From: JBAUHN01 sp049680295
GTDB lineage: Bacteria; Pseudomonadota; Alphaproteobacteria; Rhodobacterales; Rhodobacteraceae
Reading direction: 5' to 3'
Length of the DNA: 13,343 nucleotides
Assembly (NCBI GenBank): GCA_049680295.1
Contig: JBAUHN010000464.1
Span: 1-13,343 of the forward strand
In this document: positions 7,512-13,343 of the stretch, one piece after another
How positions within the stretch are numbered: the stretch's first letter is position 1
Layout: each line of letters starts with the position of its first letter
Position numbers and translations under genes: made by a program
Notes under the pieces: model-generated
Seen by the model: only the letters and a program-made list of their open reading frames with translations
Told to the model about the DNA's origin: nothing
The model's database searches: none

Positions 7512-9310
7512 GATACAGGCTCTAACAAGGGAATAAGTTCGAATGTCCGGACGTCGACCAATCCCATATCGGAAATCCGTAACTCTGGGATGACAACCAG
7601 CGCCAGCAGCGAATGTTGCATATATGCGTTGTTCAGGGTGCAGCCACAATCCCGCATCGCCTGCATCATCGCGTCTGCATCTGCGGCGACGTCCCTGGCC
7701 GGTCGGTCAGACATCAATCCCGCAATTGGCAGCGCCACAGTGGCCAGTTCAATGCCGTCCTTAAAGAGGGTAATACCACCGCCGATGTCCGACAAATGAT
7801 TGGCGGCCAATGCCATTTGGTCCGCATCCGTGCCAACCACGATCATATGATGGCTGTCATGCGCCACGGTCGAGGCCATGGCCATATCGCCCGAATAGCC
7901 AAAGCCCGAGACAAAACCGTTCACCACCTGACCGGTGGCGCGGTGCCGTTCGACCAAAGCGATCTGGCACACCTCGCCGGTGGCCTGAACGCGGCCTTCA
8001 GTGACCGGCAGTTCGAATTTCAGCGCGCGGGTCGGCGCCTGATTTTCAACCACGCCAATGACATTCGCCCGCACCGAATTGGCACCGGTTGGGGCCGGGA
8101 TGGCAAAATCCGCAGGCTCAATTTTCTTACCGACATGCACGGTTTTGCGCGCCGTGTCGGGCCAGGCGTAATGCGGGCAGTTCACGATACACGCGCCGGC
8201 CTGCGCCACGATTTCACCGCGGGCAATAACAGTCTCTATCGGCAGCGTTTTGAGGTCTGAGGTCAGGATCACATCCGCCCGACGACCCGGCGTGATCGAC
8301 CCGATGTCACGCTCTAGCCCGAAATGTGTGGCCGTGTTGATCGTCGCCATCTGCAAGGCAACAACGGGATCGCACCCGCACTCAATCGCATGGCGCACCA
8401 CCCGGTTCATGTGGCCGTCGTTGACCAGCGTTCCGGAATGGCAATCATCGGTGCACAGAATGAAATTGCGCGAATCCAGCCCCTTTTCGGTGATCGCGGT
8501 GATCTGTGTTTCCACGTCATACCAGGCCGATCCCAACCGCATCATCGACCGCATGCCCTGCCTGACGCGGGCAATTGCGTCGGCCTCGCAGGTGCCTTCG
8601 TGATCATCGGCAGGTCCGCCAGCGACATAGGCCGCAAACGCAGGGCCCAGATCAGGCGAGGCATAATGCCCGCCAACGGTTTTGCCCGCGTTTTGCGTCG
8701 CCGCAATCTCGGCCAGCATCTTGGGGTCACCGTTTGTCACACCGGGAAAGTTCATCATTTCGCCTAACCCGATAATGCCGGGCCATGTCATCGCCTGCGT
8801 TACGTCCTCGGGCGTGATTTCAAAGCCTGTGGTCTCTAATCCGGGGGCAGAGGGGGCGCAGGACGGCATTTGGGTGAAGATATTGATCGGCTGCATCAGG
8901 GCTTCGTCATGCATCATGCGCACGCCTTGTAAGCCCAGAACATTGGCGATTTCATGCGGATCAGTGAACATCGAAGTCGTGCCATGCGCAATCACCGCGC
9001 GGGCAAATTCAGCAGGCGTCAGCATACCGGATTCGATATGCATATGCCCGTCGCACAGACCGGGGATCATGTAGCGGCCATTCGCCTCGATGAGTGTGGT
9101 GTCGGGGCCAATGCAATGGCTGGCATCTGGCCCAACAAAGGCAATCCGCCCTTTGACAATTGCGATGTCGTGATTGGGTAGGATTTCGCGGGTGTGAACA
9201 TTGACCCATTGGCCATCTTTGACCACGGTGTCAGCAGGGCTTCGACCTGCGGCGACGGCGACAAGATCGGCGGCAATGTCCGCCCAGGAATTGAATGTTT
9301 GATTTTTCAT
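7508..9310 (-). CDS. ade: Adenine deaminase
   Basis: Adenine deaminase converts adenine to hypoxanthine and ammonia using a binuclear metal centre in an amidohydrolase barrel. The product is 600 residues from the ATG at 9310 (M-K-N-Q-T-F); an ATG at 9325 and one at 9370 are in frame, none with a good ribosome binding site, so the start is uncertain by up to 20 residues. Motifs: D-G-H-M-H-I-E-S (His89, His91, Glu93), D-P-H-E (117-120), G-L-G-E-M (Glu184), G-G-H-Y (His215), H-E-G-T (His237) and C-T-D-D-C-H-S (Asp288-Asp289). The C-terminal ade-type domain includes the Y-S-G-D-M-A-M-A and H-D-S-H-H stretches. Its product adenine route joins that of amn, which overlaps its stop codon: AMP to adenine to hypoxanthine. 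A divergent VOC gene starts about 60 bases away. Confidence 0.95.
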   Translation of the reverse strand: MKNQTFNSWADIAADLVAVAAGRSPADTVVKDGQWVNVHTREILPNHDIAIVKGRIAFVGPDASHCIGPDTTLIEANGRYMIPGLCDGHMHIESGMLTPAEFARAVIAHGTTSMFTDPHEIANVLGLQGVRMMHDEALMQPINIFTQMPSCAPSAPGLETTGFEITPEDVTQAMTWPGIIGLGEMMNFPGVTNGDPKMLAEIAATQNAGKTVGGHYASPDLGPAFAAYVAGGPADDHEGTCEADAIARVRQGMRSMMRLGSAWYDVETQITAITEKGLDSRNFILCTDDCHSGTLVNDGHMNRVVRHAIECGCDPVVALQMATINTATHFGLERDIGSITPGRRADVILTSDLKTLPIETVIARGEIVAQAGACIVNCPHYAWPDTARKTVHVGKKIEPADFAIPAPTGANSVRANVIGVVENQAPTRALKFELPVTEGRVQATGEVCQIALVERHRATGQVVNGFVSGFGYSGDMAMASTVAHDSHHMIVVGTDADQMALAANHLSDIGGGITLFKDGIELATVALPIAGLMSDRPARDVAADADAMMQAMRDCGCTLNNAYMQHSLLALVVIPELRISDMGLVDVRTFELIPLLEPVS

Positions 9311-9318
9311 GTGCCAAT

Positions 9319-9324
9319 TTGACA
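9319..9324 (+). promoter_or_regulatory. Perfect -35 hexamer, possible VOC-gene promoter
   Basis: A perfect TTGACA lies 45 bases before the VOC start codon. At 17 bases spacing the -10 position reads CAAGCA, a poor match. Only the -35 is convincing, which is common in alphaproteobacterial promoters. If ade starts at 9325 instead of 9310, this site would fall within the first codons of ade. Confidence 0.3.
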
Positions 9325-9368
9325 TGTGATTGCTGCAGGCACAAGCAGATGTGACGTGAGGGAAATAC

Positions 9369-9788
9369 ATGGACTATGATACAGTATCAGCCGAGGGCTT
9401 TGGCGCCAGCTTGCGCGGTATCGGCATTAACCTTTTGGTGCGGGATGTCAGGCGTCAAGTCGCCTTTTTAGAGACTGTTTTCGCGATCACGGCGCATCAG
9501 GTCAGCGATGATTTTGCAATTGTGCTATATAAAGACGCGGTGTTTCAATTGCACAGCGACGGCACCTATCATTCCAATCCCTTGCTGGGGCTATTGCCCG
9601 AAACGCCGCCCAGAGGGGCCGGTATCGAGATCCGGTTGTACGACACAGACCCCGACGCGGCCTGTGCCTTGGCCAAAGCAACGGATGCGATGATTCTACA
9701 GCCGCCGACCGATAAACCACACGGTCTGCGTGAGGCTTATATTCTGTGCGAAAATGGGTACGCATGGGTGCCCAGCAGGCCGCTGTAG
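9369..9788 (+). CDS. VOC (glyoxalase/bleomycin-resistance fold) family protein
   Basis: The 139-residue product has the paired beta-alpha-beta-beta-beta layout of the vicinal oxygen chelate superfamily: GIGINLLVRDVRRQVAFLETVF (about 18-38), FAIVLYKDAVFQLHSDG (49-65), then GAGIEIRLYDTDPDAACALAK (84-103) and HGLREAYILCENGYAW (118-133). His62 or His68, Glu87 and Glu122 are possible metal ligands. The start is supported by GAGGGA ending 6 bases before the ATG. VOC proteins include lyases, dioxygenases and binding proteins, so no reaction can be assigned. The gene diverges from ade-amn, and its 3' end meets the convergent LysR gene after 10 bases. Confidence 0.85.
   Translation: MDYDTVSAEGFGASLRGIGINLLVRDVRRQVAFLETVFAITAHQVSDDFAIVLYKDAVFQLHSDGTYHSNPLLGLLPETPPRGAGIEIRLYDTDPDAACALAKATDAMILQPPTDKPHGLREAYILCENGYAWVPSRPL
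9377..9389. repeat. 13-bp perfect palindrome at the ade/VOC divergent junction
   Basis: TGATAC-A-GTATCA is a perfect 6-1-6 palindrome lying over codons 3-7 of the VOC gene and roughly 55-80 bases upstream of the ade start codons. On the minus strand it contains TATCAT, a 5-of-6 match to a -10 box, so it could be part of the ade promoter or an operator for it. The function is inferred from position only. Confidence 0.4.
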
Positions 9789-9798
9789 CAGGTTTTGG

Positions 9799-10695
9799 TC
9801 ACGTCGCATCGCGCTGTTGTTTTTGAAAGACAGCCAATTCAGCGCGCAGCCAGGCGACAAACGCCTGCGCGTCCGGCATTGTCTGCGCGGGCGCCGACTG
9901 GATCAGATAATAGGCCTCCTGCATCTGCGCGCGGTGCTCAAACGGCGCGATCAGCTGGCCTGATGCAATGGGACCCGATGCAATGGCATCATGCGCCAAT
10001 GCCAGACCACCGCCAGCCAGCGCCACCGCCAGCGATACCGAATAGGTCGTTGCATATGTAACAGGCGGATCTGGCCATGTTAGGGACTGTTCTTCGGCCC
10101 AAACCGCCCAGGTTCCCATCATGCTGGAACAATCAAAAAGCGGGTGTTCGGGCAGTGTTTCAAGTGTGACCTCATACCCCGGCGCGCAGACCGGGTAATA
10201 CGCGTCGCGGTGCAGCGTTTCGGCATGAACAGTGTCTGATGGCCGCAGCGAATAGCGGATTTCGACGTCCGTCCCTTCAGCCATATCACGCGGTTCCCAC
10301 AACTCGGTCGAGATATCCAGATGCACATGAGGGTGCAGCGCCCGAAACCGTGAAAGGCGTGGCGCCAGCCATTGGATCGCAAACGTAAGATTGCACTGTA
10401 CCCGCAAGACATCGCTGGTGGCACGGGTCACGGCGCGGGTGCCATGGGTCAACGTGCGAAATGCATCGCGCACAACCGGCAGATAGGACAGGCCGGTTTG
10501 TGTAAGTTCCAGCGCCCGGGGGCGGCGGTGAAACAGCGGCCTGCCCAAGTGCCCCTCAAGCGACTTGATTTGCTGGCTGACGGCGCTTTGCGTCATGTTC
10601 AGATCACGCGCGGCGCCGGTGAAGGACAAATGCCGTGCGGCTGCCTCAAACGAACGCAGCCAATTGAGCGGCGGAAGGGGGGATCGCATAGTCAT
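9799..10695 (-). CDS. LysR-family transcriptional regulator (GcvA-like)
   Basis: The 298-residue product has the standard LysR plan. The winged helix-turn-helix is at about 10-69 (LNWLRSFEAAARHLSFTGAA, then LNMTQSAVSQQIKSLE and LGRPLFHRRPRALELTQTG). The type 2 periplasmic-binding-like effector domain spans about 92-290 (LRVQCNLTFAIQWLAPRLSRF, LHPHVHLDIS). The N-terminal helix and the effector-domain start resemble the GcvA branch. Two ATGs, at 10695 and 10689, are possible; the second is better spaced from a GGA at 10699-10697. The gene diverges from the aldolase-hydroxylase operon across about 100 bases, the classic layout for a LysR protein controlling its neighbour. The effector is unknown. 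Confidence 0.93.
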   Translation of the reverse strand: MTMRSPLPPLNWLRSFEAAARHLSFTGAARDLNMTQSAVSQQIKSLEGHLGRPLFHRRPRALELTQTGLSYLPVVRDAFRTLTHGTRAVTRATSDVLRVQCNLTFAIQWLAPRLSRFRALHPHVHLDISTELWEPRDMAEGTDVEIRYSLRPSDTVHAETLHRDAYYPVCAPGYEVTLETLPEHPLFDCSSMMGTWAVWAEEQSLTWPDPPVTYATTYSVSLAVALAGGGLALAHDAIASGPIASGQLIAPFEHRAQMQEAYYLIQSAPAQTMPDAQAFVAWLRAELAVFQKQQRDAT

Positions 10696-10702
10696 AATCC
10701 AT

Positions 10703-10725
10703 TCATAAGTATAACTAATGACTAA
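10703..10725. promoter_or_regulatory. Candidate LysR operator in the divergent intergenic region
   Basis: TCAT-N11-ATGA (10703-10721) is a dyad that fits the LysR T-N11-A rule. It is overlapped by CTAAT at 10715-10719 followed by CTAAC at 10722-10726; CTAAT is the core bound by E. coli GcvA, and the adjacent regulator looks GcvA-like. The site sits 8-30 bases from the regulator's start, suited to autoregulation and to control of the operon on the other side. Short arms mean chance is not excluded. Confidence 0.4.
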
Positions 10726-10786
10726 CCTGCATTTTTTTCATTGGTCAAGGATGCAAAGGCCAAGGCAAGGTGTTCGCAATCTGAAC

Positions 10787-10791
10787 GGAGG
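10787..10791 (+). promoter_or_regulatory. Ribosome binding site fixing the aldolase-like start
   Basis: GGAGG lies 6 bases before the ATG at 10798 and decides for it over an in-frame GTG/TTG-type extension reaching back to 10741 inside the regulatory region. Confidence 0.75.
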
Positions 10792-10797
10792 CTGACC

Positions 10798-11553
10798 ATG
10801 ACCCAACCCGACACTTTGGCAAACATTGAGCACTGGCAAGACCGCGTCGATCTGGCAGCGGCTTTTCGTTGGACGGCGCGCCTGAACATGCACGAAGGGG
10901 TGGCCAACCATTTCAGCCTTGCGATCAACCCCGATGGCACGCGGTTCCTGATGAACCCCAATCAGGTGCATTTCAGCCTGATCAAAGCGTCCGATATGTT
11001 GGTTGTTGACGCCAACGACCCTGACACGATGAGCGGGCCAAATGCGCCTGATCCCACGGCCTGGGGGCTGCATGGTGGGGTGCACCGGCATTGCCGGCAT
11101 GCGCGGTGTGCGATGCATGTCCATTCGATCCACGCAACGGTTCTGGCCTGTCTTGCCGACAGTCGCCTGCCGCCGATCGACCAAAACTGTGCCACGTTTT
11201 TTAACCGTGTGGCCATCGACGAAGACTATGGCGGGTTGGCTTTTGAGGACGAAGGGGCGCGGTGTGCGACCCTGTTGGCAGACCCCAAACAAAAAGTGCT
11301 GGTGATGGGCAGCCACGGGGTGATGGTGATCGGTCAAACCGTCGCGGACACCTTTAACAGGCTCTATTATTTTGAACGCGCGGCGGAAACCTACATTCGC
11401 GCGCTGCAAACCGGGCAACCGCTGCGTTGCATCCCAGACGACATCGCCGAGAAAACCGCGCAACAGCTTGAGGAATACGCCGAACAGGACACCCGCCATC
11501 TGGCCGAACTGAAAACCATCCTTGACCGCGAAGGGTCGGACTATGCCGGCTGA
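10798..11553 (+). CDS. Class II aldolase/adducin-fold protein, catalytic Glu missing
   Basis: This cytosolic protein of 251 residues belongs to the class II aldolase/adducin superfamily, whose enzymes use zinc to cleave or decarboxylate sugar-phosphate and related substrates. The fold is recognised from G-V-A-N-H-F-S-L (34-41), the zinc ligands H107-V-H109 in C-A-M-H-V-H-S-I-H, and the third ligand His173 in G-S-H-G-V-M-V-I-G. In fuculose-phosphate aldolase a catalytic Glu lies 19 residues before the first zinc His; here that position is Ala88 (D-P-T-A-W-G-L-H), so standard aldol chemistry is doubtful although metal binding seems intact. It is the first gene of an operon: its last 11 bases overlap the first hydroxylase gene. 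The divergent LysR gene probably controls it. Reaction and substrate are not known. Confidence 0.88.
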   Translation: MTQPDTLANIEHWQDRVDLAAAFRWTARLNMHEGVANHFSLAINPDGTRFLMNPNQVHFSLIKASDMLVVDANDPDTMSGPNAPDPTAWGLHGGVHRHCRHARCAMHVHSIHATVLACLADSRLPPIDQNCATFFNRVAIDEDYGGLAFEDEGARCATLLADPKQKVLVMGSHGVMVIGQTVADTFNRLYYFERAAETYIRALQTGQPLRCIPDDIAEKTAQQLEEYAEQDTRHLAELKTILDREGSDYAG

Positions 11554-12526
11554 AGAAGGCATGAGCCGGGATTGGAACTACCATCCGGATTTACCGCTGC
11601 AAGACCCGTCAATCTTTCGCTGGCCCCCAAACGCCGGGTTTCTGGCCCGGTGGATTCTGCGCAATTGGCTGGTGTTGTCCGAGCGCGTGATCTTACTGTT
11701 GATCGCAATAATCACATGGATTTTCTGCTATCCATCGCTTGAGGTCGCCGTCACCTTCCGTCCTGGGTGGATTTTTCAGACATGGATCGTGAACTTGGCC
11801 CTTATGTGTCTCTGTGCCGGGGGATTGCACTGGTATTTCTACATCCGCCGGGGTCAGGGAAAGCGCCTGAAATTCGATCACCGGGATCAGGCCAAAGGCA
11901 ACGCGCTGTGGAGCTTTTCCAATCAGGTGCATGATAATATGTTTTGGTCACTGGCCAGCGGCGTGACCCAACTGACGGCGTTTCAGGTTGTCACAATGTG
12001 GATGATGGCAAACGGCTATGCACCAACACTGGTACTTGCCGACAACCCGGTCTGGTTTGTGCTTGGGATCGTTATGTTGCCGATCTGGTCAGCCTTTCAT
12101 TTCTATTGGGCGCACCGATTGCTGCACATTCCGTTTTTCTACAAACACGTGCACAGTCTACACCACCGAAACGTCAATATCGGGCCATGGTCTGGCCTGT
12201 CGATGCACCCAGTGGAACATCTGATCTACCTCAGCTCAATCTGCATTCACTGGGTTGTCGCCTCTCACACCGTCCACCTGATTTTTCATGTGTTGTACCA
12301 GGGTCCGGGTGCTGCCATGACCCATACCGGATACGAGGACCTGCTGGTCAAAGACAAACGTAAACTGGCGCTGGGCACCTTCTATCACACGCTGCATCAC
12401 CGCTATTACGAATGCAATTATGGCAATCAGGAAATGCCGTGGGACCGCTGGTTCGGGACCTTCCACAATGGGTCAGACGACGCCACAGCGCAAACACGCG
12501 CCAGAAAGAAACGGATGTATTCATGA
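11543..12526 (+). CDS. Membrane di-iron hydroxylase, fatty-acid-hydroxylase/sterol-desaturase family (copy 1)
   Basis: This 327-residue integral membrane protein belongs to the superfamily that uses a His-bound di-iron centre and O2 to hydroxylate or desaturate lipids and other hydrophobic compounds. Histidine clusters: H191-R-L-L-H195, H204-S-L-H-H208, H222-P-V-E-H226, H261-T-G and H282-T-L-H-H286, matching the HxxxH, HxxHH and HxxHH pattern. Hydrophobic helices are at about 47-63, 80-98, 140-156, 170-189 and 228-252. The ATG at 11543 follows AAGGG by 7 bases and overlaps the aldolase gene; ATG 11561 (M-S-R-D-W) is an alternative that better matches the N-terminus of copy 2. The tail ends K-K-R-M-Y-S with a TGA shared with the start of copy 2. 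The substrate is unknown; a lipid or sterol-like molecule is inferred from the family. Confidence 0.9.
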   Translation: MPAEEGMSRDWNYHPDLPLQDPSIFRWPPNAGFLARWILRNWLVLSERVILLLIAIITWIFCYPSLEVAVTFRPGWIFQTWIVNLALMCLCAGGLHWYFYIRRGQGKRLKFDHRDQAKGNALWSFSNQVHDNMFWSLASGVTQLTAFQVVTMWMMANGYAPTLVLADNPVWFVLGIVMLPIWSAFHFYWAHRLLHIPFFYKHVHSLHHRNVNIGPWSGLSMHPVEHLIYLSSICIHWVVASHTVHLIFHVLYQGPGAAMTHTGYEDLLVKDKRKLALGTFYHTLHHRYYECNYGNQEMPWDRWFGTFHNGSDDATAQTRARKKRMYS

Positions 12527-13343
12527 GCGATGCGCGGCAAGAATGGAACCACACGCCACAAGTGCCGATCCCGGTTTCGCCGCTTTGGCAATGGCCGCCT
12601 AAACCGTTGGCGGCCCTGCGCTGGTACATTGACGGGTGGTTTTTCCTGACCATCAACATGGCCATTCTGGGCCTCGCCTTTGCCACCTATTTTTGGATTA
12701 GCCCGACACTGGATCAGGCTCTGACATTGCAGTTTGACTGGGTATCTGTGATCTTTTTGCGCAACTTTGGGCTGCTGTGTGTGGTCGCAGGCGGGCTACA
12801 TCTGTGGTTCCACAAATACCGGGCGCAGGGCGACGCGCTGAAATACGATCCCCGCCCGTTTCCGCGCAAGGGCCGGATGTTCACGCTGAATTCGCAACTT
12901 CTGGACAACATGATCTGGTCGCTGGCTTCCGGTGTCACAATCTGGTCCGGATTTGAGGTTTTGCTTTGGTGGTCGCTTGCCAATGGCGCCGCACCGCTGA
13001 CCACTTGGGCGGCACATCCGATCTGGTTTGTGGCGGTGTTCTTTTTGGTCCCTGTCTGGGAAAGCTTTTACTTTTACTGGATCCATCGACTGCTGCACAC
13101 CAATCTGTTTTATCGGTTTCACGCGCTTCACCACCGAAACACAGATGTCGGCCCGTGGTCTGGTCTGTCGATGCACCCTGTCGAACACCTGCTTTATTTC
13201 GGTACTGTTATGGTGCATTTCGTGGTGCCGACGCACCCGGTGCACGTCATTTTTCACCTGATGTTTTACGCCTTGCTGGCGGTGACAACCCACACCGGCT
13301 TTGAAGGGCTGTGGTTTCGCAATCGCAAACGCCTGCATCTGGG
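12523..13343 (+). CDS. Membrane di-iron hydroxylase, tandem paralogue (copy 2, cut by right edge)
   Basis: The ATG at 12523 overlaps the stop of copy 1 in ATGA, and the frame stays open to the window end (273 codons plus two bases). It reads M-S-D-A-R-Q-E-W-N-H-T-P and shares the layout of copy 1: the W-P-P near the start, D-N-M-x-W-S-L-A-S-G-V-T (128-139 here), H188-R-L-L-H192, H200-A-L-H-H204-R-N, G-P-W-S-G-L-S-M-H-P-V-E-H (210-222) and H257-T-G-F-E. The final HxxHH cluster should lie just beyond the edge, so completeness cannot be judged. The pair clearly arose by duplication but differs through much of the membrane helices, which suggests different substrates or a two-protein complex. Confidence 0.9.
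   Translation, partial: MSDARQEWNHTPQVPIPVSPLWQWPPKPLAALRWYIDGWFFLTINMAILGLAFATYFWISPTLDQALTLQFDWVSVIFLRNFGLLCVVAGGLHLWFHKYRAQGDALKYDPRPFPRKGRMFTLNSQLLDNMIWSLASGVTIWSGFEVLLWWSLANGAAPLTTWAAHPIWFVAVFFLVPVWESFYFYWIHRLLHTNLFYRFHALHHRNTDVGPWSGLSMHPVEHLLYFGTVMVHFVVPTHPVHVIFHLMFYALLAVTTHTGFEGLWFRNRKRLHL

Noticed and set aside
7512..7649. Upstream extension of AMP nucleosidase
   Set aside because: It lies wholly within the adenine deaminase coding sequence, and the 487-residue form from 7511 already matches the known length of the family.
10738..11562. A long open frame on the minus strand opposite the aldolase-like gene
   Set aside because: It is a mirror of a GC-rich coding gene; its translation has no recognisable domain, and the plus-strand gene has clear zinc-site motifs and a good ribosome binding site.
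12796..13338. A long open frame on the minus strand opposite the second hydroxylase
   Set aside because: The plus-strand frame encodes an unmistakable paralogue of the preceding gene, with conserved histidine clusters. The antisense frame has a composition typical of a shadow.

Overview
This 13.3 kb window is a dense, GC-rich stretch of bacterial chromosome. The gene set, the HU protein sequence and the codon use suggest an alphaproteobacterium of the Rhodobacterales (Roseobacter-type). That assignment is inferred from protein recognition, not from a marker gene. I see no rRNA, tRNA, CRISPR array, insertion sequence, attachment site or replication origin, and no gene-free stretch longer than about 130 bases.

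Left part (1-3107, plus strand): a QueG-type epoxyqueuosine reductase whose start codon is cut by the window edge, then a stand-alone hydantoinase/oxoprolinase A-type protein. Next comes a minus-strand block read from right to left: an HU-type DNA-binding protein with its own intrinsic terminator, an EamA/DMT exporter, a small exported thioredoxin-fold protein with a degenerate active site, and a translationally coupled msrB-msrA pair preceded by a convincing sigma70-like promoter. The Msr pair repairs both stereoisomers of oxidised methionine.

Middle part (6048-9788): adenine deaminase and AMP nucleosidase overlap by 4 bases on the minus strand. Together they form a complete short route from AMP to adenine to hypoxanthine plus ribose 5-phosphate. 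A small VOC/glyoxalase-fold protein is transcribed divergently from them. A perfect 13-bp palindrome lies at this divergent junction.

Right part (9799-13343): a LysR-family regulator diverges from a tightly packed plus-strand operon. The operon holds a class II aldolase/adducin-fold protein that lacks the canonical catalytic glutamate, then two tandem paralogous membrane di-iron hydroxylases of the fatty-acid-hydroxylase/sterol-desaturase superfamily. The second hydroxylase runs off the right edge. All three genes overlap or are translationally coupled, and the LysR-operon intergenic region carries a T-N11-A dyad and CTAAT-like sites. This is the best candidate in the window for an uncharacterised pathway, probably modifying a lipid or another hydrophobic substrate. 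The substrate cannot be told from the sequence.
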